Shown here: positions 16,211 through 23,934 of the stretch, one piece after another
Layout: each line of letters begins with the position of its first letter
How positions within the stretch are numbered: the first letter of the stretch is position 1
DNA from: Phycicoccus avicenniae_A
Lineage (GTDB): Bacteria; Actinomycetota; Actinomycetes; Actinomycetales; Dermatophilaceae
Length of the DNA: 64,000 nucleotides
Reading direction: 5' to 3'
Assembly: GCF_050496545.1 (NCBI RefSeq)
Contig: NZ_JBNVZV010000001.1
Span: 274,342 to 338,341 of the forward strand
Translations under genes and position numbers: made by a program
The notes under the pieces: generated by a model
What the model was told of the DNA's origin: nothing
Seen by the model: the letters and a program-made list of their open reading frames with translations, nothing else
Databases searched by the model: none

Positions 16211-16714
16211 TCAGCGCACCATCCGGAGCTCGGCCAGCGGGAAGCCGGTGCCGACGGCGGAGGTGCCGTCGAGCGCGAAGCCGTTGCGCCGGTAGAAGGC
16301 GATGGCGCGCTCGTTGCCCTCGGCGACCCAGAGCTCGGCCGGCCGGTCGGCGACGGCCCACTCGACCAGCTCCTGGCCGAGCCCGGTGCCGAGGTGGTCG
16401 CGGGCGACGTAGAGCCCCCACAGCTCCTCGTCGCGGACGGGGTCCACGCCCTCGTGCACGCGCGCGGGCCCGGCCATCGACCACGCGACGGGCTCGTCCC
16501 CCGAGAACACCGCCGTCCGTCGAGCCCCCGCCGGGAGCGGCTCGGCGAGCACTCGCTGCCAGAGGGCGATGCGCTCCTCGGGCCCCTGGCCGTCGAACCA
16601 GCCCTGCGGGAGGAGCGGTCCGTACGTGTCCACCCAGGACCGGAAGTGCAAACGGCCGAGGGCCTCTGCGTCGGCCGGGACCGGCTCACGCCAGGTCCGC
16701 GCCTCCTCAGGCAT
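16211..16714 (-). CDS. GNAT family N-acetyltransferase
   Basis: 167 residues. The acetyl-CoA-binding signature is LYVARDHLGTGLGQELVEWA near residue 105, followed by LWVAEGNERAIAFYRRNGF near residue 130, the usual end of the GNAT fold. ATG at 16714 lies 8 nt inside the end of rsmB, so it is translationally coupled to that gene. Acceptor unknown; it may modify an amine on a small molecule or ribosomal protein, but nothing shows which. Confidence 0.88.
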   Translation of the reverse strand: MPEEARTWREPVPADAEALGRLHFRSWVDTYGPLLPQGWFDGQGPEERIALWQRVLAEPLPAGARRTAVFSGDEPVAWSMAGPARVHEGVDPVRDEELWGLYVARDHLGTGLGQELVEWAVADRPAELWVAEGNERAIAFYRRNGFALDGTSAVGTGFPLAELRMVR

Positions 16715-18197
16715 CCGGGCGCTTCCGGAGGAGGGCGAGGAACATCGCGTCGGTGCCGTGGACGTGCGGCCAGAGCTGGACGTGCGGTCCGTCGCCGAGG
16801 TCGGCGAGGGGCGCGCCGGACGCATCCCGGAGGAACGGGCGGGCATCGAGGACCTCGACGTCGTCCCGCTTCTTGACGACGTCGGAGACGACGAACCGGG
16901 TCTCGGCGACGTGCGGGCTGCACGTGGCGTAGGCGACCACTCCCCCGGGCGCGACGGCATCGAGCGCCGAGGTCAGCAGCGCGCGCTGCAGCGGCCCCAG
17001 GGTGGCGAGGTCGGAGGGCTGCCGGCGCCAGCGCGCCTCCGGCCGCCGGCGCAGCGCACCGAGCCCCGTGCAGGGCGCGTCGACGAGGACGCGGGCGTAC
17101 GCGGCGGGCTCCTCCTCGCCGATGGTGCGACCGTCGGCCGTCCGGATGTCGACGGGTCGACTTGCGGCAGAGGCCTTTTCGATGAGAGGCGCGAGGCTCG
17201 ACCGGACCAGGTCGGCACGGTGCGGACTGACCTCGACGGCGGTGAGCGCGGCCCCCGCCTCGAGCGCCAGGGCGCCGAGGACGCCGGCCTTGCCTCCGGG
17301 ACCGGCGCACAGGTCGAGCCAGCGCGCCGGCAGACCGTCCGGGACGTCGACCGCGGCAAGCGCGAGCGCGAGGTGCTGCGACCCCTCGTCCTGCACGGCG
17401 GCGCGGCCGTCGCGGACCGCGGCGATGCGGCCCGGGTCGCCGCTGCGCAGGACGACGCCGACCGGCGAGGTCGTGCTGGGCTCGCCGTCGGAGTCGTGCA
17501 CCAGCTCCTCGACGGTGGCCAGGCCCGGGCGCGCCACCAGGTGGACGCGCGGCGGCACGTTGTCGGCGGCGAGCAGGGCGCCGAGCTCGGCGTCGACGGT
17601 GTCGGGCGTGGCCCGGCCGTGCCCGAGCAGGGCGGCCCGCAGCGCGCTGACGACCCACTCGGGGTGGGAGTGGCGGACGGCCAGGGCCGCCGCTCCCCCG
17701 CCCTGGGGCGTGACCGCCTCCGTCCACTCCTCCAGGGTGCGCTCGGTGACCCGCCGCAGGACGGCGTTCACCAGACCCGAGGCACCCTGCCCGACGACGG
17801 TGCGCGCCAGGCCGACCGTCTGGTCGGCGGCGGCGTGCGCCGGTACGCGCATCCCGAGGAGCTGGTGCGCGCCGAGGCGCAGGACGTCGAGGATCTCGGG
17901 GTCGATCCGCTCGGTGGGGCGGTCGGCCGCCACCGCGACGACCGCGTCGTAGAGCCCCTGCCAGCGCAGCGTCCCGAAGGCCAGCTCGGTGGCGAACGCG
18001 GCGTCGCGCGGCTCGAGCCGGCGCTGGCGGATGATCTTCGGCATCTCGAGGTTGGCGTAGGCGCCGTCCGCGACCGCACGCAACAGCGAGTAGGCGGCGA
18101 AGCGGGTCGGCTCGGCGCGACGGGTGCGCTGCGCGGGGGCGGTCCGCGAACGCTGGCGGGGGCCGCGGTGCGGCGGTCGGGCGGGGCGGTCGGGCAC
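16707..18197 (-). CDS. rsmB: 16S rRNA (cytosine-967-C5)-methyltransferase RsmB
   Basis: 496 residues. The N-terminal ~160 residues are a NusB-like RNA-binding domain (AAYSLLRAVADGAYANLEMP); the C-terminal half is a Rossmann methyltransferase with LDLCAGPGGKAGVLGALA (SAM site), VLVDAPCTGLGALRRRPE and the catalytic-cysteine motif YATCSPHVAET. Longer than E. coli RsmB because of an Arg-rich N-terminus and an insertion. GTG at 18197 is 6 nt after TAGCCT. In many bacteria it follows fmt directly; here a divergent gene separates them. Confidence 0.93.
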   Translation of the reverse strand: MPDRPARPPHRGPRQRSRTAPAQRTRRAEPTRFAAYSLLRAVADGAYANLEMPKIIRQRRLEPRDAAFATELAFGTLRWQGLYDAVVAVAADRPTERIDPEILDVLRLGAHQLLGMRVPAHAAADQTVGLARTVVGQGASGLVNAVLRRVTERTLEEWTEAVTPQGGGAAALAVRHSHPEWVVSALRAALLGHGRATPDTVDAELGALLAADNVPPRVHLVARPGLATVEELVHDSDGEPSTTSPVGVVLRSGDPGRIAAVRDGRAAVQDEGSQHLALALAAVDVPDGLPARWLDLCAGPGGKAGVLGALALEAGAALTAVEVSPHRADLVRSSLAPLIEKASAASRPVDIRTADGRTIGEEEPAAYARVLVDAPCTGLGALRRRPEARWRRQPSDLATLGPLQRALLTSALDAVAPGGVVAYATCSPHVAETRFVVSDVVKKRDDVEVLDARPFLRDASGAPLADLGDGPHVQLWPHVHGTDAMFLALLRKRPDA

Positions 18198-18203
18198 CCG
18201 CCG

Positions 18204-18209
18204 AGGCTA
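18204..18209 (-). promoter_or_regulatory. -10 box of rsmB (leaderless)
   Basis: TAGCCT on the minus strand ends 6 nt before the rsmB GTG; no Shine-Dalgarno sequence present. Confidence 0.5.
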
Positions 18210-18280
18210 ACGGGCCGCGTGCACCACGCCGAAACCCGTCGACGCCGGGGAAGCGGACGCCGACCGTCCGGTACCCCGCC

Positions 18281-18286
18281 TACGGT
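18281..18286 (+). promoter_or_regulatory. -10 box of the pentapeptide-DinB gene (leaderless)
   Basis: TACGGT ends 7 nt before the ATG at 18294, with no Shine-Dalgarno sequence. Confidence 0.5.
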
Positions 18287-18293
18287 GACCGTC

Positions 18294-19154
18294 ATGAGCG
18301 ACGACGAGCACGAGTACACGTACGACGACGTCGACCTCACGGGGACCAGTGCGCGCCGGGTGGTCCTCCGCGAGGCCCGCGCCAGCCAGGTCGACCTGTC
18401 CGGGGCCCGGGCCGAGCGGGTGCGGCTGCGCGGCGCCCACGTCACCGGGGCCGACCTCACCGGCCTGCGCCTCACCGAGGTCCTGCTCGACGACGTCGTC
18501 ATCCGGGGCGCGTTCGTCGAGGGCCCGGTCTCGATCAGCGGCGACGTCGAGGGACTGGTGGTCAACGGCATCGAGGTCGCCCCGCTCGTCGAGGCCGAGC
18601 TCGCCCGGCGCCACCCCGACTACGCGGCGATGAAGCCGACCGATGCCGCCGGCTTCCGGCACGCCTGGGACGTCGTCGAGGGGCTGTGGGCCGGCACCGT
18701 CGAGCGGGCCCGTGGGTTCACGCCCGAGCAGCTGCACGAGTCGGTCGACGGCGAGTGGTCCTTCACCGAGACGCTGCGCCACCTCGTCTTCGCCACCGAG
18801 TCCTGGGTCGGGCGCGTCCTGCGCGGCGACCCCTCCCCGTGGCACCCGCTCTCCCTCCCGTGGGACGGGATGGAGGACACCCCGGGCGTCCCGCGCGACC
18901 GCGAGGTCCGCCCGGCGCTCGACGAGGTGCTGGCGCTGCGACACGACCGGATGGCCTGGGTGCGGCGAGCCGTCGACGAGCTCAGCGACGCCGACCTCGA
19001 GCGCGAGCTCACGGTCGCCGACGGCGTCGGGTGGCCGCCGGCCGGGGAGACGATGCCGGGTAGCCAGCCCTTGCTCGTCGTGCTCAACGAGGAGTGGTGG
19101 CACCGCCGGTACGCCGAGCGCGACCTGGACGCGCTCGAGCAGCGTTCCGGCTGA
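18294..19154 (+). CDS. Pentapeptide repeat / DinB-like fusion protein
   Basis: 286 residues. Residues ~10-75 contain degenerate pentapeptide-like repeats (DLTGTSARRVVLREA, QVDLSGARAERVRLRGAHVT, GADLTGLRLTEV). From residue ~105 a four-helix DinB-type domain follows, with SFTETLRHLVFATESWVG near residue 157 and a late His pair EEWWHRRYAERDLD near residue 268 consistent with a metal triad. DinB/YfiT proteins often act as thiol- or metal-dependent transferases; the role here is unknown. It lies between rsmB and fmt on the opposite strand. Confidence 0.82.
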   Translation: MSDDEHEYTYDDVDLTGTSARRVVLREARASQVDLSGARAERVRLRGAHVTGADLTGLRLTEVLLDDVVIRGAFVEGPVSISGDVEGLVVNGIEVAPLVEAELARRHPDYAAMKPTDAAGFRHAWDVVEGLWAGTVERARGFTPEQLHESVDGEWSFTETLRHLVFATESWVGRVLRGDPSPWHPLSLPWDGMEDTPGVPRDREVRPALDEVLALRHDRMAWVRRAVDELSDADLERELTVADGVGWPPAGETMPGSQPLLVVLNEEWWHRRYAERDLDALEQRSG

Positions 19155-19161
19155 ACGGCGT

Positions 19162-20100
19162 TCAGTCCAGCGTCTCGCCGGGGGCGATGCGGGTGCCGCG
19201 GGCCCAGTCGGCTGCGGCCATCGGGCGCTTGCCGTGCGGGCCGACCTCGCCGAGGGCGACCGGGCCGGACGCCGTCCCGACGAACACCGAGCGCTTGGTC
19301 ACGTGCAGGTCGCCGGGGCCGAGCGCGGGCGCCCCCTCGGGGACGGGGGTGGTGCGGTCGAGCGGGCCGACCTTGAGCCGCTCGCCGCGGAAGGTGCTCC
19401 ACGCCCCGGGGTTCGGCGTGCAGCCGCGCACGTGCCGGTCGACCACGTGCGCCGGGAGGGACCAGCGCACCCGTGCCTCCTCCACGGTGAGCTTCGGGGC
19501 GTGGCTCACCCCGTCGGCGGGCTGGGGCACGGCGCGCAGCGAGCCGTCCTCGAGGCCGTCCATCGTCGCGACGAGCAGGCCGGCCCCGACGTCGGCGAGC
19601 CGGGCCAGCAGCGTCCCGGACGTGTCGGCGGGCCGGACGGTCTCGGTGACGGCACCGAGCACCGGGCCGGTGTCGAGGCCCTCCTCGATGACGAAGGTGC
19701 TCGCACCGGTGACCTCGTCCCCGGCCATCAGCGCGCGCTGCACAGGGGCCGCGCCGCGCCAGGCCGGGAGCAGCGAGAAGTGGAGGTTGACCCAGCCGTG
19801 GGCCGGCACGTCGAGGGCGACGCGCGGCAGGAGCGCACCGTAGGCCACGACCGGGCAGCAGTCCGGGGCGATCTCCCGCAGCCGGTCGAGGAACTCGGGG
19901 TCCTTCGGACGCTCGGGGGTCAGCACCTCGAGACCGTGCTCGAGCGCGACCTCCTTGACCGGCGACGGGTGCAGGGTGCGGCCGCGGCCGGAGCGGGCAT
20001 CCGGCCGGGTGACGACGGCGACCACCTCGTGGCGGGAGGCGAGCAGCGCCCGCAGCGACGGGACGGCGGTGTCAGGGGTTCCGGCGAGGACGAGACGCAC
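19162..20100 (-). CDS. fmt: Methionyl-tRNA formyltransferase
   Basis: 312 residues, formylating initiator Met-tRNA with 10-formyl-tetrahydrofolate. The catalytic Asn-His pair is in WVNLHFSLLPAWRGAAPVQ near residue 105 and the catalytic Asp in EEGLDTGPVLG near residue 140. A C-terminal beta-barrel tRNA-binding domain follows from residue ~205. GTG at 20100 lies 6 nt downstream of TAGACT. Its stop and that of the convergent DinB gene lie in a 6-bp palindrome. Confidence 0.95.
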   Translation of the reverse strand: MRLVLAGTPDTAVPSLRALLASRHEVVAVVTRPDARSGRGRTLHPSPVKEVALEHGLEVLTPERPKDPEFLDRLREIAPDCCPVVAYGALLPRVALDVPAHGWVNLHFSLLPAWRGAAPVQRALMAGDEVTGASTFVIEEGLDTGPVLGAVTETVRPADTSGTLLARLADVGAGLLVATMDGLEDGSLRAVPQPADGVSHAPKLTVEEARVRWSLPAHVVDRHVRGCTPNPGAWSTFRGERLKVGPLDRTTPVPEGAPALGPGDLHVTKRSVFVGTASGPVALGEVGPHGKRPMAAADWARGTRIAPGETLD

Positions 20101-20106
20101 CCGCCG

Positions 20107-20112
20107 AGTCTA
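20107..20112 (-). promoter_or_regulatory. -10 box of fmt (leaderless)
   Basis: TAGACT on the minus strand ends 6 nt before the fmt GTG; no Shine-Dalgarno sequence. Confidence 0.5.
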
Positions 20113-20141
20113 GGTGCGGTGACACCGGGCGCCGTCACGCC

Positions 20142-20147
20142 GATAAT
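20142..20147 (+). promoter_or_regulatory. -10 box of the membrane LuxR gene (leaderless)
   Basis: GATAAT ends 6 nt before the GTG at 20154. It is the closest match to a classical -10 hexamer in this neighbourhood. Confidence 0.45.
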
Positions 20148-20153
20148 CGCCCC

Positions 20154-21296
20154 GTGAGCACGTCGTCGCGGACCCTGCTCCCCCGCACGGGAGCACGCGC
20201 GGTCGTGCCCTGGGCAGCAGCGGGTGGCCTGGTGCTGCTCGTCGGGTCCGGGCGGGCCACCGGCACGACGGTCCCCGCCACCTCCTGGTGGGTGGTGCTC
20301 GGGGTGCTCTCCCTCGCGCTCCTCGTCCGGCGCTGCGACCGCGGGCTCGGGACGGGCTGGGCCGGCTGGCGGTTGGTCCTGCGCATGCTCGTCCTGGCCG
20401 CGCTCGCGGTGCCCGCGGCGTGGTCCGTCGCCGTCCTCGCCTCGGACGTCCGCCCGGACGGGATGCTCGCGTGGCTCACGGCCCTGCTGGCCACCACCTC
20501 CCACCTCCCGCTCGTGGCCGCGTTCTCGCTCCTGCCGTGGCTCGCCACGCGCTACCTCGGCCACGGCTCGACGGCGGTCCTCCCGGTCGCGGTCGTGGCG
20601 CTCTGGGGGCTGGCGTTCCTCGCCTTCCTGCTCGTCTTCGACGACTACGCGCCACTGCGGGCGAGCGCGCCGCTGTCGGCACCGCAGGCCGAGGCCTGGG
20701 GCGCCGCGCTGCACACCGCCTTCCTGTCGACCGTGCTGCTCGGTCCCGCCCTGGCGGCCCGGGCGGCCTGGCGCTGCGAGGGCCCGGCGGCGCGCCGGGC
20801 CGGCCTCGTCGCCGGGCACGCGGTGGCGGGCGCGGCCCTCGTCATGCTCTGTGGTGCGCTCGGCGCCCTCGGCCACGGGGGCGCCGTCCTCGTCCTCGTG
20901 GGGATGGCCGCGGCCGTCTCCGTCCTGGCCGTCGGCTGCACCCGGGCGCTGGCCACGGACCTCCCGGCGCCCACCGCGGCGGACCTCGCGACGGCGGGCA
21001 CCGCTGGCTCCCCCGGGCCCCGCGCCGCGACGGCGTGCCCGGAGGAGCCCTCGCACCCGTCCCTGACGCCCCGCGAGGCCGAGGTCGTCGCCCTCCTGGC
21101 CCAGGGGCTCTCCAACGCGGGGATCGCCGCCCGGCTCGTCGTGTCCGAGCGCACCGTCGACGCCCACCTGCGGTCGGCGTTCACCAAGCTCGACCTGCCC
21201 GAGGGCTCCGAGCGCAACCGCCGGGTCAGCGCCGTCCTCGCCTGGCAGCGTGCGCGCCCCGCGGCGAGCCCCGAGGCCGTCGAGGAGGCGGGTTAG
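20154..21296 (+). CDS. Membrane-anchored LuxR-type transcription regulator
   Basis: 380 residues from GTG at 20154. About eight hydrophobic helices fill residues ~15-265, with no recognisable sensor domain. The C-terminal ~65 residues are a LuxR/GerE helix-turn-helix: LTPREAEVVALLAQGLSNAG, then SERTVDAHLRSAFTKLDL. No receiver domain or kinase partner is next to it, so it looks like a one-component membrane regulator. The next gene starts 69 nt downstream and may be its partner or target. Confidence 0.8.
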   Translation: MSTSSRTLLPRTGARAVVPWAAAGGLVLLVGSGRATGTTVPATSWWVVLGVLSLALLVRRCDRGLGTGWAGWRLVLRMLVLAALAVPAAWSVAVLASDVRPDGMLAWLTALLATTSHLPLVAAFSLLPWLATRYLGHGSTAVLPVAVVALWGLAFLAFLLVFDDYAPLRASAPLSAPQAEAWGAALHTAFLSTVLLGPALAARAAWRCEGPAARRAGLVAGHAVAGAALVMLCGALGALGHGGAVLVLVGMAAAVSVLAVGCTRALATDLPAPTAADLATAGTAGSPGPRAATACPEEPSHPSLTPREAEVVALLAQGLSNAGIAARLVVSERTVDAHLRSAFTKLDLPEGSERNRRVSAVLAWQRARPAASPEAVEEAG

Positions 21297-21365
21297 GCGA
21301 AAGGGCCGATGCCCGGTCCACGGTCGGGCGCCATCGTCGTGGCACCGACCAGAGAGGACCTCCCC

Positions 21366-21803
21366 ATGGCCGTCCGTCCCTGGCACCTCGTCGTCCTCGT
21401 GTGGGTGCCGTTCCTGTCCGTGTTCGTCTTCGCCGCCCTCGGGGACACGAGCGCGCTGCACATCACCTCGCACCTTCTCGCGATCGCCTGCCTCGTACCG
21501 GCGGTGGTCCTCGTCCTCCGGCTGCGCGGGTCCGTGTCGACGCGCGCCGGGCGCGGCGTCGCCACCGTCCTGGCCGTCGTCCTGCCGCTCGCCGTGCTCG
21601 GCCACCTCGCCGAGCTCGGCGTCGCCGTCGCCAGGCTCGCATCCGACGGGTGGGTGAACCGGGACACCGCGGACATCTGGGTCCGCGGCCCCCACGTGTG
21701 GGCGGCCAACGTCACGGTGCCCGCCATGATGCTCTCGATGCTCGGCGTCCTCGTGCTGGCTGCGGCTGTGCGCCGGTCCCGGCCACAGCAGGAGGTCGCC
21801 TGA
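21366..21803 (+). CDS. Hypothetical four-helix membrane protein
   Basis: 145 residues; ATG at 21366 follows a GAGAGGA ribosome-binding site, which decides against the longer in-frame start at 21309. Four hydrophobic helices span residues ~5-25, 33-50, 65-83 and 115-135. It follows the membrane LuxR gene on the same strand. Family not recognised. Its stop codon pairs with that of convergent priA in a 6-bp palindrome. Confidence 0.7.
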   Translation: MAVRPWHLVVLVWVPFLSVFVFAALGDTSALHITSHLLAIACLVPAVVLVLRLRGSVSTRAGRGVATVLAVVLPLAVLGHLAELGVAVARLASDGWVNRDTADIWVRGPHVWAANVTVPAMMLSMLGVLVLAAAVRRSRPQQEVA

Positions 21804-21809
21804 TGGCGG

Positions 21810-23864
21810 TCAGGCCGTGGGGTCGCGGGGGTCGACCCGGACGGTGACGGGGTCGGGCTCCTTGCGAGCCGAAGCCCGCGCGCGCAGCGCCGTCAGCTCG
21901 GCGGCCAGGGCCGGTCCGTCCTCGACGGGGACGGTCACGAGCGCGCGCCATCGCTCCTCGGCCTGGGGCAACGGACCGAGGACGGATGCCGACGTCGGCA
22001 GCGAGAGCCCGGCCAGGGCAGCGGTGACCGCCGCTCGCGTGCCGGTGAGGGCCGCCAGCCGTGCCGTCGGCGGCAGCGAGAGCTCGCGGCGCTCGGCGAG
22101 CTCGCGGTCGGCGAACCAGGCCGGGTCCCAGCGGACCAGGGCCTCGACCGCGGGCACGGTCACGTGCAGGGGCGCCCCCGCGAGGACGACCCGCCCTCCG
22201 GCGGCGGCCGGCCGGACGAGCGCCGCCGCCGCGCACCAGCGACGCAGCGCCTCCTCCCCCGCGTCGAGGGTCGGCCGGTCGAGCATCGCCCAGGCGTCGA
22301 GGAGCAGCGCCGCCGCGTACCCGCCCTCGGCCACCGGTTCGGCGCCGGGCGTCGACACGACGAGCCGCGGTGTGCCGGCCACGGCGTCGAGCACCGTCCC
22401 CGCCCCGGACCGCTCGACCGGCACCCCGGGGAAGGCCCGCCCGAGCTCCTCGGCCGTGCGCCGCGCGCCGACCACCGAGGAGCGCAGCCGGGTGCCCGAG
22501 CAGGCCGGGCAGGAGAACGCGGTCTCGACCCGGCCGCACCAGCGGCAGGCGACCGGACCCTGCGGCCCGGTGAGACCGAGCGGCCCCGCACACACGACGC
22601 ACCGCGCCGGCCGCCGGCAGTCCTGGCACGAGAGCGAGGGCAGGTAGCCGCGCCGCGGCACCTGCACCAGCACGGGCCCGGTGGCCAGCGCCTCCTTCGC
22701 CGCTCGCCACGCGACGGTGGGCAGGTGGGCGGCGGCCACCGCGGCGTCGCGGCCGACGTCGTCACCCTCCCCCGCGACCCGGACCGCGGGGACCGCGCGG
22801 CGCACGGCACGGCGGTCGGCCTCGACCGGCGTGAGCACCCCGCGGGCCACGAGGTCGGCGACCGCGGCGGAGCGGGTGTGCCCGGCCGCGAGGACCGCAG
22901 CCCCGGCCAGCCCGGCCCGGGCCAGGAGGACCTCGCGCACGTGGGGATAGGGGGCACGGGGCTCGTCGAGGAGGTCGTCGCCGTCGTCCCACCACACGAC
23001 GAGGCCGAGGTCGCGCACGGGCGCGAGGGCCGCCGCCCGGGTGCCGACGACGACGGGCACGTGGCCCCTCAGGACCTTGAGGAACGCGGTGTAGCGGGCC
23101 TGCGGCCCCTGGTCGGCGGTGAGCCGGGTGTGCCGACCGGTCCCGAGGACGTGGGCCAGCGCCGCCTCGACCCTTGCGACGTCGCGGTGGTCCGGGACGA
23201 CGACGACCGCCCCCCGGCCGCCCTCGACCGCCGCCCGGACCGCCTCGGCGACCAGGGCCGGCCAGGAGGTGGCGGGCTCGACCGACGGCAGGGCCAGCGC
23301 GGTGGCGGCCGGCGCCCCACCCTCGCGCACCCGGGTGAGGAAGGCCGCCCCGGCGGGGTACGGAGCCCACGCCGCGGGCTCGTGGGGCGGGAGCGCGGGA
23401 TGCTCCGGCGCCTCGGTGGCCAGGGCCTGCTCGGCGCGCGCGTGCCGGGGCGGCACCGCGAGGCGCAGCACATCACCCAGCGTGCCGGCGTAGCGCGCGG
23501 CCACCGCCCGCGCGGCGGCCAGCGCCTCGGGGGTGAGCACCGCCTCGGGCGAGACCAGGCGCCGCAGGGGGCTCAGCCGGCCCGTGTGCTCGGCGGTGTC
23601 GCGCCGCTCGAGCACCCAGCCGTCGAGGTCCTGCCCCGCGAACCGCACCTTGACCCGGGCGCCCGGCTCGGCACCGGCCGCCATCGACTCGGGCACGAGG
23701 TACTCGAAGGGCCGGTCGAGGTGGGCCAGCCCGGTGTCGACCTGCACGAGCGCGACCGGCCGGTCCTCGGTGGTGGGGTCGTCGCCGGCGAGGCGCCGCG
23801 GACGGCGCCGCCCGGCGTCCGCGATGAGGGCCAGCTGCTCGCCCTCCCCGCCGCTCTCCGTCAC
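21810..23864 (-). CDS. priA: Primosomal protein PriA-like, helicase motifs degenerate
   Basis: 684 residues, the order of PriA domains: an N-terminal 3'-DNA-binding part (VDTGLAHLDRPFEYLVP), a helicase-like core and an eight-Cys zinc region near residues 410-450 (CQDCRRPARCVVC, CRWCGRVETAFSCPAC). The Walker A region reads ALALPSVEPATSWP where GKT is expected, and the DEEH box reads VVWWDDGDD, so ATP-driven unwinding is probably lost. Actinobacterial PriA proteins are known to lack these motifs. GTG at 23864 is 7 nt downstream of TAGGTT. Confidence 0.9.
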   Translation of the reverse strand: MTESGGEGEQLALIADAGRRRPRRLAGDDPTTEDRPVALVQVDTGLAHLDRPFEYLVPESMAAGAEPGARVKVRFAGQDLDGWVLERRDTAEHTGRLSPLRRLVSPEAVLTPEALAAARAVAARYAGTLGDVLRLAVPPRHARAEQALATEAPEHPALPPHEPAAWAPYPAGAAFLTRVREGGAPAATALALPSVEPATSWPALVAEAVRAAVEGGRGAVVVVPDHRDVARVEAALAHVLGTGRHTRLTADQGPQARYTAFLKVLRGHVPVVVGTRAAALAPVRDLGLVVWWDDGDDLLDEPRAPYPHVREVLLARAGLAGAAVLAAGHTRSAAVADLVARGVLTPVEADRRAVRRAVPAVRVAGEGDDVGRDAAVAAAHLPTVAWRAAKEALATGPVLVQVPRRGYLPSLSCQDCRRPARCVVCAGPLGLTGPQGPVACRWCGRVETAFSCPACSGTRLRSSVVGARRTAEELGRAFPGVPVERSGAGTVLDAVAGTPRLVVSTPGAEPVAEGGYAAALLLDAWAMLDRPTLDAGEEALRRWCAAAALVRPAAAGGRVVLAGAPLHVTVPAVEALVRWDPAWFADRELAERRELSLPPTARLAALTGTRAAVTAALAGLSLPTSASVLGPLPQAEERWRALVTVPVEDGPALAAELTALRARASARKEPDPVTVRVDPRDPTA

Positions 23865-23871
23865 GGAGCCG

Positions 23872-23877
23872 AACCTA
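23872..23877 (-). promoter_or_regulatory. -10 box of priA (leaderless)
   Basis: TAGGTT on the minus strand ends 7 nt before the priA GTG. It abuts the metK terminator hairpin. Confidence 0.5.
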
Positions 23878-23878
23878 G

Positions 23879-23915
23879 CGGAGCCCGCCGACCCCGGTCG
23901 GGTCGGCGGGCTCCG
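23879..23915 (-). terminator. Terminator hairpin of metK
   Basis: A perfect 16-bp inverted repeat (23879-23894 against 23900-23915) with a 5-nt loop lies 19 nt after the metK stop. No T-tract. It occupies the place where the priA -35 region would be. Confidence 0.7.
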
Positions 23916-23934
23916 CCTGTGGACGAACGCCGGA

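Noticed and set aside
16203..16215. Palindrome across the NUDIX and GNAT stop codons as a terminator
   Set aside because: Only 5 bp with a 3-nt loop, of which 3 bp follow automatically from facing TGA codons.
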